A stretch of DNA of 64,000 bases from an uncultured Sphingomonadaceae bacterium. GTDB taxonomy: Bacteria; Pseudomonadota; Alphaproteobacteria; Sphingomonadales; Sphingomonadaceae. Every line of letters starts with the position of its first letter. Position 1 is the first letter of the stretch. The notes under the pieces were generated by a model, which saw nothing but the letters and a program-made list of their open reading frames with translations, was not told where the DNA came from and did no database searches. This document shows, piece by piece, positions 17,738 to 30,989 of the stretch. The position numbers and the translations under genes were made by a program. The DNA is taken from positions 809,501 to 873,500 of the forward strand of contig CANLCX010000001.1 in the NCBI GenBank assembly GCA_947489315.1, read 5' to 3'.

Positions 17738-17757
17738 CCCCTCCCGTGAGGGAGGGG
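17738..17757. repeat. GC-rich palindrome between atpD and atpC
   Basis: CCCCTCCC-GTGA-GGGAGGGG is a perfect 8-bp stem with a 4-base loop in the 44-bp gap between atpD and atpC. In the transcript it would form a stable hairpin between two genes whose products are needed in a 3:1 ratio. It resembles short palindromic elements common between alphaproteobacterial genes. Confidence 0.7.
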
Positions 17758-17764
17758 GAATGGA

Positions 17765-22204
<4,440 letters not shown>

Positions 22205-22483
22205 GCGTTCGTTACTCCGTGCCTGTATTATTGACCTGATAACCGGATCAAAAAACTGGTAAGTGATTGGTGCCCGTTGGCAGGTGAAATACACTGTATC
22301 TCGCCTTTAGTTGGGCGGCGTCTAGCAACCATTTTGCTGCGATGCAAGATGGCACTCGACCGCTTTTTTAAGAATGCCAAAAAAGGCAGATTTTCAGGCT
22401 GTCTGATTATGTCTGAGGTAAGATTTTGCTTTGATCGCAAGATACGGGATGCAGGGGATCGGAAAGGCTGGCAAAAGAATGGC

Positions 22484-23521
22484 ATGAGCAAACCCGAATC
22501 CTTGATTGATGACAATATGGCGTGGCAGGCTGTGGCCAATCGCGACCGGTCTTTTGACGGCCAATTCGTGACCGGTGTGCTGACCACCGGCATATATTGC
22601 CGCCCATCCTGTGCCGCGCGCCACCCCAAGCGGGAGAATGTGCGCTTCTTCGCCAAGCCGGAGCAGGCGGAAGCCGCAGGACTGCGTGCCTGCTTGAGGT
22701 GTATGCCAAAGGATGTGGCTCGCGACGATGCCGCGGTAAAGACAGTGATTGACGCAATCCGCATGGCCGAGACAGCACCGACGCTGGACGAGCTGGGCGT
22801 GCTGACAAGCTATTCCCCGACGCATTTGCAGCGTATTTTTAAACGCGCAATGGGATTGTCGCCCGCTGCCTATGGCCGGGCGCTGCGGTCTGAACGCGTG
22901 AAAGAGGCGTTGGACGGGGGTGCTTCTGTCACTGAGGCCATTTATGATGCCGGCTATGGTTCGGCATCGCGTTTTTACGCAGACAATGAAAAGAGATTAG
23001 GCATGAAAGCAAGTGCATGGAAAAATGGCGGGGCCGGGGTCACCATCCAATGGGCCAATGTCGAAACGTCACTGGGCATGATGATGGTTGCGGCAACGGA
23101 CAAGGGCGTCTGCTGCCTGTCGTTCAACGAGGGCGAAGAAGAACTGCACGCTCGTTTCCCCAAAGCGGAGTTGCGGGCCGGTGATGATGCATTTCAGGAG
23201 CTGCTGTCAGAGGTCGCAGCCTCTGTCGAGAAACCCGGCGACTTTAGTCATATCCCGCTCGATGTGCAGGGCACGGCGTTTCAGGAAGCCGTGTGGAAAC
23301 AGCTTCAGAAAATCCCGCTCGGCGAAACGCGCAGCTATGCGGATATCGCGGCGGCCATCGGCAAGCCCAAGGCCGTGCGCGCTGTGGGTAGTGCCAATGG
23401 CGCGAATAATGTCGCGGTGCTGATACCCTGCCACCGGGTGGTGCGCAGCGATGGATCCATGGGCGGCTATGCCTATGGTTTAGAGATAAAAGAACGTTTG
23501 CTTAAAAAGGAAGCCCCATAA
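22484..23521 (+). CDS. ada: Bifunctional Ada regulator / O6-methylguanine-DNA methyltransferase
   Basis: A protein of about 345 residues in three parts. The N-terminal Ada zinc domain has Cys39, Cys43, Cys70 and Cys73 in the expected spacing, Cys39 being the phosphotriester acceptor in GIYCRPSC. An AraC-type helix-turn-helix follows (about 100-180), then the methyltransferase with Cys316 in PCHRVV. It repairs methylated DNA and, once methylated, activates its regulon. ATG 22484 gives the family N-terminus; the open frame further upstream is not family-like. The stop overlaps the next ATG by one base. Confidence 0.95.
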   Translation: MSKPESLIDDNMAWQAVANRDRSFDGQFVTGVLTTGIYCRPSCAARHPKRENVRFFAKPEQAEAAGLRACLRCMPKDVARDDAAVKTVIDAIRMAETAPTLDELGVLTSYSPTHLQRIFKRAMGLSPAAYGRALRSERVKEALDGGASVTEAIYDAGYGSASRFYADNEKRLGMKASAWKNGGAGVTIQWANVETSLGMMMVAATDKGVCCLSFNEGEEELHARFPKAELRAGDDAFQELLSEVAASVEKPGDFSHIPLDVQGTAFQEAVWKQLQKIPLGETRSYADIAAAIGKPKAVRAVGSANGANNVAVLIPCHRVVRSDGSMGGYAYGLEIKERLLKKEAP

Positions 23522-24270
23522 TGACGGATATGATCGCGCAATTTGCGAAACTGCATCAACCGGGCAATCCATTGGTCCTCTATAATATATGGGATGCTGG
23601 CAGCGCGCGGGTCGCTGTTCGGGCAGGAGCCCAAGCGGTCGCAACAGGCAGCCTGTCTGTCGCCGGCGCACAGGGGTTTGACGATGGCGAAAAATTACCG
23701 TTCGATTTTGCCCTGACCAATGCAAAGCATATCGTGGCGGCTGTCGATGTGCCGGTCAGCATTGATCTGGAAACGGGATATGGCGATGACGCCAGTGCTG
23801 TTGGAACCAACGCCCGACTGATGAAAGAAGCCGGAGTGGCAGGCCTGAACATAGAAGATCAGGACCTGTCTTCGGGCGGGCTACGCGATGTGGCAGCACA
23901 GGCGGATCGGATTAAGGCCGCAGCCGATACCGGAATATTCGTCAATGCCCGAACGGATATATTCATTCAAACGCCGGTTGAAAATCATGATGAAATTCGC
24001 GTTCAGGCCGTGCTCGAGCGATGTCAGGCTTACGCCGATATGGGCGCGGGCAGCTTTTTCATTCCTTTTGCCGTGGACGAAAAAATCATCGCGATGGTTT
24101 GCGAACATGCGCCTATACCGGTCAACGTCATGATAATGCCGAATAGTCCATCTCTAGAGCGGCTGGCTGAGCTTGGCGTCGCGCGTATAAGCTATGGTCC
24201 CGGTCCGTGGATGGCAGCGATGGCGGCTTTCGAAGCCGAAGCGTTGAAAATATTCAGCAATCGTGACTGA
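23521..24270 (+). CDS. Isocitrate lyase/PEP mutase superfamily protein
   Basis: This 249-residue TIM-barrel protein matches the isocitrate lyase/PEP mutase superfamily: YNIWDAGSARVAVRAGAQAV, ATGSLSVAGAQGF, SIDLETGYGDD with the Mg-binding acidic residues, and FVNARTDIF. Members of this short branch act on oxaloacetate- or 2-methylisocitrate-like C-C bonds; the substrate here is unknown. It shares one base with the ada stop codon and so is co-transcribed with it, a pairing that suggests a role under alkylation stress without proving it. Confidence 0.88.
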   Translation: MTDMIAQFAKLHQPGNPLVLYNIWDAGSARVAVRAGAQAVATGSLSVAGAQGFDDGEKLPFDFALTNAKHIVAAVDVPVSIDLETGYGDDASAVGTNARLMKEAGVAGLNIEDQDLSSGGLRDVAAQADRIKAAADTGIFVNARTDIFIQTPVENHDEIRVQAVLERCQAYADMGAGSFFIPFAVDEKIIAMVCEHAPIPVNVMIMPNSPSLERLAELGVARISYGPGPWMAAMAAFEAEALKIFSNRD

Positions 24271-24279
24271 GCTTTTGCG

Positions 24280-25506
24280 CTAGCCCTTATGGTCTGGCGC
24301 TGGTTTGATGATCATCAACAAAATCAGCGGGACCAGTCCGATAAATGCCGCAATAGCAAAAGGTGCGCCGACGAAGCGAAAAGGCGCGGCATCGCTGGTG
24401 AAATAGGATAGCGAGCCATTATAAAGCAGCGGCGCGATCATCGCGGCCAAGGCGGCCATGCTGCCGTTAAAGCCTTGCAACTCCCCTTGCATATTGCTGG
24501 GCGTCCGCCGGGACATCATCGCATTGATACTAGGCATTGCCATGCCTTGTATTCCAACGATAAGGCATAGGGATATCGCAACCCAGCTGGTATCGATGAG
24601 CACGTAAACTGCGCATATTATGATCGCCACGAATATCGCGAATATTGCGGTTTTTCGCTCACCCACCGCGCTTACGAAGCGGCCAATTAGAAAGACTTGT
24701 ACCAGTGCCATGGATAGGCCGACACAAGTGAGCGACAATCCTACCATCTTGCTATCCCAGCCATATTGCGCGGGCGCGAAAAAGGCCCAGCTCGTGGGAT
24801 AGATGGAACTGCTGAGCATCCACAGGAAATAGATCATGGCGACGCCGAGCAGGTTCGGCAATTTCCTCAAGTTGAGAAGGGCCCCCAGCGGATTGGCGCG
24901 TTTCCAATCGAAACTGCGTTTCTGCTCCGGCGCCATTGTTTCAGGGAAAGCAAACCAGCCGTAGAGGAAATTGAGAAAAGCCAGTCCGCCAGCAACGAAA
25001 AACGGAATGCGCGTTCCATAATCGCCTAAAAATCCTCCGAGTGCAGGGCCAACGACGAAGCCTATGCCAAAGGCCGCGCCGACCAGGCCAAAGCTTTTGG
25101 CCCGATCTTCATCACTCGACATATCGGCCATCGCGGCATTGGCCGGGCCAAATATCGCGCCAAGACCGCCAGCAATAGACCGGCCTATGAACAACCAGAT
25201 GATCGAGGTCGCGAAACCCATTAACGCAAAATCAATGCCGAAGGCGAGCAGGGAGACAAGAAACACCGGGCGGCGGCCATATCGATCGCCCAGATTGCCG
25301 ACTAACGGCCCCATGAGGAATTGGAACAGCGCATAAGAAGCGCTGATAAAGCCGCCTATCATAGTCGCTTCGGATAGGCTTACGCCCTCCAGTTCCTGAA
25401 TCAGCTCAGGCAGCACTGGCATGATGATACCGAAGCCGACGGAATAGATGAATACCGTAAACAGGACAAAGCGCATCGCTGATTTGCGCTGTTCTTCCCT
25501 GATCAT
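24280..25506 (-). CDS. MFS transporter (TetA/TCR-like)
   Basis: A 408-residue carrier with twelve membrane segments. The loop GNLGDRYGRRPVFLVSL matches MFS motif A, and GAAFGIGFVVGPALGGFLG is motif C of antiporters. N-terminal residues (FGIIMPVLPELIQEL) resemble TetA-type drug/H+ antiporters. Export of an antibiotic-like compound is possible, but resistance to tetracycline cannot be concluded from this. Convergent with the PEP-mutase-like gene, 9 bases apart. Confidence 0.9.
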   Translation of the reverse strand: MIREEQRKSAMRFVLFTVFIYSVGFGIIMPVLPELIQELEGVSLSEATMIGGFISASYALFQFLMGPLVGNLGDRYGRRPVFLVSLLAFGIDFALMGFATSIIWLFIGRSIAGGLGAIFGPANAAMADMSSDEDRAKSFGLVGAAFGIGFVVGPALGGFLGDYGTRIPFFVAGGLAFLNFLYGWFAFPETMAPEQKRSFDWKRANPLGALLNLRKLPNLLGVAMIYFLWMLSSSIYPTSWAFFAPAQYGWDSKMVGLSLTCVGLSMALVQVFLIGRFVSAVGERKTAIFAIFVAIIICAVYVLIDTSWVAISLCLIVGIQGMAMPSINAMMSRRTPSNMQGELQGFNGSMAALAAMIAPLLYNGSLSYFTSDAAPFRFVGAPFAIAAFIGLVPLILLMIIKPAPDHKG

Positions 25507-25536
25507 CGCGGGTTTTCGATCATAGACTTTTCAATA

Positions 25537-27087
25537 TCACGGGGCCGCTTTTTCGCACTCATAAACGAGCCGTTCATTGGGCTGCATCGGCAATTCTGAA
25601 CGAATGGCTTTGACCATATCCTCGATATCCGACAGCGCCTTTTCATCGGTAGTGCATGATCTGTTACCATATTTGCTGCGAATTTCCCGTGCCTTGGTCA
25701 TCGCCGCCAGTCCGACAAGATAGCGTTCGGTGGTAAATTCAGCTCGATCTGGGTCAAAGCTACTGATCGTCACCGTCTGTTCTTCGTTCGGCACAAAAAT
25801 ACGCGACCATTTGCCGCCGTCCCGGCCATATTGCGTGCGCCCGTTGACGCAGCCGCCTTCGGCCCATTTAATGGGCAGCATGTCGGTTTGCGACACGGTA
25901 ATCCGGCTGCGATCCGGATTGATATTGCATTGATAGTCGCCAGCGGCTGATACGGTGACTATTTCACCGCCATTGCCGTTGCCGCCGTTCTGCTCTGCCT
26001 TGAGGGCTGCCGCGACGCGGTCGTCAATTTCGGTGAAAGCCGGTCGCGTTAAAAAGATCAAGATGGCGGCGACAACCAGAAGGGCCGCTCCGCCCGCTGT
26101 CCCAATCGCTACGTTCCGATTGTCCTTCAATATGAAATAACCGGCAGCGCCGGCAGCAATCAATGACAACACAAGCATCAGGGCGGCAACGGCCATATGG
26201 TTCTCGCGCGCCGTGATAATATCCTGTGAGATTTGCGTCCGCAGTTGCGCTTCGGCTTGCTGGCGTTTCGCGGCTTCGGCTTTCTGCGCGGCTTCCACAC
26301 GCGCGCGCGCAGTCGCTTCGCGTTGCCGTTCTTGGCGGCTGATATCGGCGGAGGAACGGCATGGTGTTGCGGTGGAAGAAGTCTTTACGCCTGCTTTGCG
26401 CAGGAAGGACAGGATTTCGCGGCTGGAAACGGCAAAGCCAAATTCAGCATCATTACCATCGGATAGCGAACCAAAGCTGTTTGCACCCAAAATCCGGCCG
26501 CAATTATCGATCAGCGGCCCGCCACTATTTCCGCTCGCGATCGGAGCAGTATGGAGGATCGTATCAAATTGCTTGGTCGTGCGTCCGCCAGAAACAGAGC
26601 CGCGGGTTTTTACCGGCGACATCGGGTTGATCAGGTCATCAAGGTTTAGCCCCTGAGCCCGGTCCACGGAACCGGGATAGCCAATGGCGACAACATCTGC
26701 TCCGTCAGCCACCGGGCCGCCGAAAACGGTCATCGGCGGCAAGCGGCCGCCATCTTCTAATTGTATAAGTGCCAGATCATTGCCGGGCGAATAAGCGATG
26801 ACTCTGCCGCCATAGCTGGTGCCGCCCTGTGAGGGCACAATGCCGATGACAACCGATTTTTCCTGCCGGGCTATTTCGACCACATGGGCATTGGTAACAA
26901 TCTTGTCGGGTGCGACAGCAAAGCCACTGCCATGACCGACAAACGCCACTTTATCGCCATCAGTTGCCGCTAGCACCACGCGGACCACAGACCGGCTGGC
27001 CGCGCTAATGTCGGCGGGATCCGCTTGGGCAGGGCCAGCAAATAGGGCGGCAAGAGCCATGGCAAGAAGAACGAAAATGCGATTCAT
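25537..27087 (-). CDS. Membrane-anchored trypsin-like serine protease
   Basis: A 516-residue protein. A signal peptide (VLLAMALAALFAGPAQA) precedes an S1/HtrA-like protease domain with His68 (TNAHVVE), Asp104 (GNDLALIQL) and Ser188 (SGNSGGP). Then come an Ala/Gln/Arg-rich coiled coil (about 245-290), two membrane segments (about 292-345) and a C-terminal domain of about 165 residues with several Cys and no recognised family. No PDZ domain is seen. The frame runs upstream into a repeat element, so ATG 27087 is the start. The layout suggests a periplasmic stress or quality-control protease tied to the inner membrane (inference). Confidence 0.85.
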   Translation of the reverse strand: MNRIFVLLAMALAALFAGPAQADPADISAASRSVVRVVLAATDGDKVAFVGHGSGFAVAPDKIVTNAHVVEIARQEKSVVIGIVPSQGGTSYGGRVIAYSPGNDLALIQLEDGGRLPPMTVFGGPVADGADVVAIGYPGSVDRAQGLNLDDLINPMSPVKTRGSVSGGRTTKQFDTILHTAPIASGNSGGPLIDNCGRILGANSFGSLSDGNDAEFGFAVSSREILSFLRKAGVKTSSTATPCRSSADISRQERQREATARARVEAAQKAEAAKRQQAEAQLRTQISQDIITARENHMAVAALMLVLSLIAAGAAGYFILKDNRNVAIGTAGGAALLVVAAILIFLTRPAFTEIDDRVAAALKAEQNGGNGNGGEIVTVSAAGDYQCNINPDRSRITVSQTDMLPIKWAEGGCVNGRTQYGRDGGKWSRIFVPNEEQTVTISSFDPDRAEFTTERYLVGLAAMTKAREIRSKYGNRSCTTDEKALSDIEDMVKAIRSELPMQPNERLVYECEKAAP

Positions 27088-27108
27088 AGACGGGCCTTTA
27101 ATATTTGT

Positions 27109-27182
27109 GCTCTGCACTTGATGCGAAGCCCAGAGAGGACGTAGCGCTACCACTACCCGTAGCTCCGCATCAAGTGCGGAGC
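27109..27182. repeat. Double-hairpin (REPIN-like) repeat, copy 2
   Basis: The right arm 27162-27182 is identical to the right arm of the copy at 17419-17439. The left arm 27109-27129 differs from its counterpart by two bases. The arms are 32 bases apart. The element sits between the protease start and the priA stop. The spacer holds a second small palindrome GTAGCGCTAC that copy 1 does not share exactly. Confidence 0.8.
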
Positions 27183-27207
27183 ACACCCTAGTTGCATTTT
27201 CTGTGAA

Positions 27208-29406
27208 TCAAACAAAGCTATAGGGATCAACATCGACGCCGACCCGCACCGCTCTAGGCCACTCCAGCTTTTCGAGCCATTCATGCATGATTTCCTGTAT
27301 CTCAACCGAACGGTGCGCGTGCACCAATAAGCGGTGCCGATGCCGGCCGCGCAGCATAGCAAGCGGGGCAGGGGCAGGGCCATAGACTGCAAACCCCTCA
27401 AGCTTTGGGGCTGTCTGGCCGATCAGGCGTGCGGTCTCAATCGCTTCTGCATTATCTTCGGAAGATACGATAATGGCCGCGAGCCTTGAGAAAGGCGGTG
27501 CAGCAGCAGCGCGCCGGGATTCGGTTTCGGCATCATAAAATCCGTCGCGATCACCCTTGATCAAAGCCTGAATGACGGCCGCACCCGGCATGCGCGTCTG
27601 GACATAGACATGGCCGGGTTTTTCGGCACGACCAGCGCGACCCGCGACCTGTGAAATTTGCTGGAAGCTCCGTTCGGCGGCCCGCAGGTCGCCTCCTTCC
27701 AACCCGATATCCGCATCAACCACGCCCACCAGCGTCAGGTTGGGAAAATGATAGCCTTTGGTCACAAGCTGTGTGCCCACAACAATGTCAATCGCACCCG
27801 CTTCCATTTGGGCAACAAATTCACCGGCCTTTGCCGGCGACCAGATTGTATCGGACGTGACAATCGCTGTGCGGGCTTGCGGGAACAGCATTTTCACTTC
27901 GTCGCAGATACGCTCGACCCCCGGTCCGCAAGCGACAAGGGAATCCTCGTCACTGCATTCCGGACATTTTTCCGGTTGCGGCATGACATGGCCGCAATGA
28001 TGGCAAGCGAGGCGCTTGGTCAGCCGGTGTTCGACCATCCATGCTGTGCAATTGGGGCAGTTAATCCGGTGGCCGCAGGTCCGGCACAGAGTTAGCGGTG
28101 CAAAGCCCCTGCGATTCAGGAACAGCAGCGATTGTTCGCCTTTGTCGAGATTTTCTTCCAGCGCGTTGACCAGCGTCGGTGCCAGCCAAGACCCGCGCGC
28201 CGGAATATCCTGCGTCAGGTCAAGCGCTTCAATCTCTGGCAAGGTAGCTGCACCAAAACGGGCTGGGAGTTCCAGCAATTCATAATTGCCCTGTTCAACC
28301 TGATGACGGCTCTCAATCGCAGGCGTGGCAGATGCCAGAATGATAGGAATTTTCTCATATAGCCCGCGCATCACCGCAACATCGCGGGCATGATAGCGCA
28401 CGCCATCCTCTTGTTTGAAACTGGTTTCATGCGCTTCATCGACGATGATTAGCCCAAGATTTTTATAGGGCAGGAACAAGGCTGAACGCGCCCCGACCAC
28501 AACCTTGGCATCACCATCGGCAAGCGCGCGCCAATTTCTCTTGCGGTCGGATTGTTTCAGACCGCTATGCCAAGCCACTGGTTCGGTGCCAAAGCGCGCC
28601 TTGAACCTGTCCAGAAAAGGCTCGGTGAGCGCAATTTCAGGGAGCAGAACCAAGGTTTGTTTGTCCTGACGCAGGGCCTCGGCCACGGCTTCGAAATAGA
28701 CCTCTGTTTTGCCCGATCCCGTTACGCCGTCGAGCAGATAAGGCTGGAAGATCGAGTCCCGAACCGCTTGGATCAGTTTTTCACTAACCGCGTTCTGATT
28801 GTCGCTCAGATCGACTTTCGCAAAGTTCGGGTCCGGGCGCGCGATGTCTGCAAAAGGAGAGACTTGGCTGCTGTCAAACGCGCCCGCTTTTTCCAATCCT
28901 CTGATGACGGCGATGGAGACATCGGCCTTGAAAGCCAGTTCGCTCACCGTGCCTTGTACATCAGTGAGTTTCTCCAGTGCCTGTTCCCGCTGCGGTGTCA
29001 TGCGGGCGGGAACATTGCCATTGAGCCGATATTCTGTGATCGGGCGACTATCGGCAAATGCCGCGCCGCTCGACAAGACCATGCGCAATACCGAAGCAGG
29101 CGAAGAAAAATAATAACGTGCGGTCCATTCAATCAGCCGTCGCAGCGGAGCGGCCAGTGGCGGGACATCGCGGAGTTCGAGCAGTGGCCGCAATTTCTTC
29201 GCGTCAATTTCATCCACCGGAAAGCTGTCCGCATCCCAAACCACGCCCGGCACTTTACGGGGTCCCAGCGGAGCCATGACGATGGAACCGGGGAACACGT
29301 CCATGCCTTCGGGTACCCGATAGTCGAGCGGCCCCAGGGCGGCATTGAGCAAAATCACTCTTACTCTGTTTCTGATCGGGGCATCGATGCGATTCATATG
29401 GGCCAT
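27208..29406 (-). CDS. priA: Primosomal protein N' (PriA helicase)
   Basis: A 732-residue 3'-5' DNA helicase that restarts stalled forks. Visible are the N-terminal DNA-binding domain (RVILLNAALGPLDYRVPEG), Walker A GVTGSGKTEVY, the DEAH box IIVDEAHETSF, and eight zinc-ligand Cys arranged in CRTCGHRINCPNC and CHHCGH...CPEC. Motif GTQLVTKGYHFPNLTLVGVVDAD and the arginine finger region QVAGRAGRAE follow. Full length. ATG 29397 (MNRIDAP) is an alternative start. The opposite strand is open for 300 codons here but has no sign of being a gene. Confidence 0.97.
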   Translation of the reverse strand: MAHMNRIDAPIRNRVRVILLNAALGPLDYRVPEGMDVFPGSIVMAPLGPRKVPGVVWDADSFPVDEIDAKKLRPLLELRDVPPLAAPLRRLIEWTARYYFSSPASVLRMVLSSGAAFADSRPITEYRLNGNVPARMTPQREQALEKLTDVQGTVSELAFKADVSIAVIRGLEKAGAFDSSQVSPFADIARPDPNFAKVDLSDNQNAVSEKLIQAVRDSIFQPYLLDGVTGSGKTEVYFEAVAEALRQDKQTLVLLPEIALTEPFLDRFKARFGTEPVAWHSGLKQSDRKRNWRALADGDAKVVVGARSALFLPYKNLGLIIVDEAHETSFKQEDGVRYHARDVAVMRGLYEKIPIILASATPAIESRHQVEQGNYELLELPARFGAATLPEIEALDLTQDIPARGSWLAPTLVNALEENLDKGEQSLLFLNRRGFAPLTLCRTCGHRINCPNCTAWMVEHRLTKRLACHHCGHVMPQPEKCPECSDEDSLVACGPGVERICDEVKMLFPQARTAIVTSDTIWSPAKAGEFVAQMEAGAIDIVVGTQLVTKGYHFPNLTLVGVVDADIGLEGGDLRAAERSFQQISQVAGRAGRAEKPGHVYVQTRMPGAAVIQALIKGDRDGFYDAETESRRAAAAPPFSRLAAIIVSSEDNAEAIETARLIGQTAPKLEGFAVYGPAPAPLAMLRGRHRHRLLVHAHRSVEIQEIMHEWLEKLEWPRAVRVGVDVDPYSFV

Positions 29407-29471
29407 ATAAGCATCTTTGGGATTGCGTCACCAACTGCTATATGCGGAAGCGGGATTAGGGGATTGAGATC

Positions 29472-30146
29472 ATGACAAATATCGACCGTCGTAAATTTTT
29501 GGCCGCTGGTGCCGCCGCGACCATTCTCGCACTGCCAGGCTGCGCGAGCCTTCCAGCATTTAGCCTGACTGATGCGATCAAGCGGTTGCTGACCTTATCG
29601 TCACAAAATGCCTTTGCTCAATTGCTGCAGCCCAACGGGTTTTTTGAGAGTCAGGTTGCCCGCATATCCGTGCCAGAGAGACTGGGCGGGACGCGCGTGA
29701 CCAATATCGCGACGGCGGTGCTGCGGTCAAAGCCGATCCAGAAACGTCTGTTAAAGCAAGTGAATCGCGCGGCCGAAACTGGCGCAGATCTGGCGGCACC
29801 GATTATTGCCGATTCCATCCGGAGCATGAGTATCGCGGACGCCGCCGCGATCATCAAAGGCGGGGATCGCGCTGCGACGACATTGCTACAAAATCAAATG
29901 GGAACGTCGCTTGCCACCCGGATTCTGCCGGGGGTGAGCAAAGGGCTCAACCTGTTTGACAATGAAATCATCAATCTGGTGTTGGCCCAAGTCAGCGATA
30001 TCAACTTTGCCGATATTAGCGAAGATGTGACCGCAAAAGTCAGCGATGCGATCTACCGTTCAATCGGTGCAGAGGAAGCGAAAATAAGAGCCAATCCACA
30101 GGCGACTAATGATCCCGTCTTGATTGGGATATTTGGGCTGAGCTGA
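29472..30146 (+). CDS. DUF4197 lipoprotein-like protein
   Basis: This 224-residue protein has a twin-arginine-like start (DRRKFLAAGAAATILAL) and a lipobox LPGC. It is thus exported and probably lipid-anchored. The rest matches DUF4197: GFFESQVARISVPE, LRSKPIQKRLLKQVNRAAE and ITNLVLAQVSDINFADI-like helices. Function is unknown. It is divergent from priA with 65 bases between them. Confidence 0.85.
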   Translation: MTNIDRRKFLAAGAAATILALPGCASLPAFSLTDAIKRLLTLSSQNAFAQLLQPNGFFESQVARISVPERLGGTRVTNIATAVLRSKPIQKRLLKQVNRAAETGADLAAPIIADSIRSMSIADAAAIIKGGDRAATTLLQNQMGTSLATRILPGVSKGLNLFDNEIINLVLAQVSDINFADISEDVTAKVSDAIYRSIGAEEAKIRANPQATNDPVLIGIFGLS

Positions 30147-30287
30147 TTGGATTTTGACCACCAACAGCCCCCAAGCTATCCACAGCTTTTTGCACAGCCT
30201 ATTTTCGTGATCTGTTTCGTCTTTCGCCAAAAAAGGTTAGGCATTGCGCAACGTTCATCACCGCACCCGTTTTAGGAGCATAAGCCC

Positions 30288-30941
30288 ATGAAATTCTTTG
30301 TTGATACCGCCGACACTGCCGAAATTGCCGATCTCGCGGCAACGGGAATGGTTGATGGTGTGACCACCAATCCGTCGCTCATCAAGAAATCGGGCCGTGA
30401 CATTATGGAAGTCACCAAAGAGATTTGCGGGCTGACCGATGGCCCGGTTTCCGCCGAGGTGGTTGCGCTGGATCATGAGACCATGATGAAAGAGGCCGAA
30501 GTGCTGCGCAAAATTGCCGACAATGTCTGCATCAAGGTGCCATTGACGATTGATGGTCTGAAAACTTGCAAAGCGCTGACCAGCGAAGGCACGATGGTCA
30601 ATGTGACGCTTTGCTTCTCAGCCAATCAGGCGTTGCTCGCAGCCAAGGCAGGTGCCAGCTTTATCTCGCCCTTTGTCGGTCGCCATGACGACAATGGTTT
30701 TGATGGTATGAAGCTGATTGATGACATTCGCCTGATTTACGACAATTATGTCTTCGATACCGAAATTCTCGTGGCCTCTATCCGTCATCCCATCCATGTT
30801 CTGGAATCAGCGCGGATTGGCGCAGATGTCGGTACGATGCCGCCGAATGTTATTCGCGGGCTATTCAAGCATGTGTTGACCGACAAGGGTATTGAAGGAT
30901 TTTTGGCCGACTGGAAAGATACCGGTCAGCAGATTGGTTAA
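30288..30941 (+). CDS. Transaldolase (small fructose-6-phosphate aldolase type)
   Basis: A 217-residue transaldolase of the short subfamily 3. The N-terminus [16 protein letters not shown] and [13 protein letters not shown] are diagnostic. Lys83 in CIKVPLT forms the Schiff base, and [27 protein letters not shown] follows. It moves dihydroxyacetone units between sugar phosphates in the pentose phosphate pathway. TTAGGAG lies upstream of the ATG. Whether it is a true transaldolase or an FSA-like aldolase cannot be told from sequence alone. Confidence 0.94.
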   Translation: MKFFVDTADTAEIADLAATGMVDGVTTNPSLIKKSGRDIMEVTKEICGLTDGPVSAEVVALDHETMMKEAEVLRKIADNVCIKVPLTIDGLKTCKALTSEGTMVNVTLCFSANQALLAAKAGASFISPFVGRHDDNGFDGMKLIDDIRLIYDNYVFDTEILVASIRHPIHVLESARIGADVGTMPPNVIRGLFKHVLTDKGIEGFLADWKDTGQQIG

Positions 30942-30951
30942 TTGCTATATT

Positions 30952-30981
30952 GCGTCATCCTAGCGATCGCTGGGATGACGC
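30952..30981. terminator. Long palindrome between convergent genes (REP-like, probable terminator)
   Basis: GCGTCATCC and GGATGACGC form a perfect 9-bp stem, and inside it AGCGATCGCT is a further perfect palindrome. The whole 30 bases can fold as one hairpin with a single T/G mismatch. It fills the gap between the 3' ends of transaldolase and the LpoA-like gene. The TCATCC...GGATGA form resembles REP elements of Alphaproteobacteria. Confidence 0.7.
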
Positions 30982-30989
30982 TTAAGCCT

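Noticed and set aside
24280-25506. Tetracycline resistance determinant
   Set aside because: The TetA resemblance is general to this MFS branch, and no TetR-type regulator is adjacent, so a drug phenotype cannot be claimed.
28552-29475. A 307-codon open frame on the plus strand opposite priA
   Set aside because: It lies fully antisense to priA, has no ribosome binding site and no recognisable protein pattern; priA motifs are unambiguous.
30150-30287. DnaA box or replication origin (CTATCCACAG and a second CACAG)
   Set aside because: A single imperfect 9-mer without a cluster, an AT-rich unwinding region or dnaA/dnaN neighbours is expected by chance.
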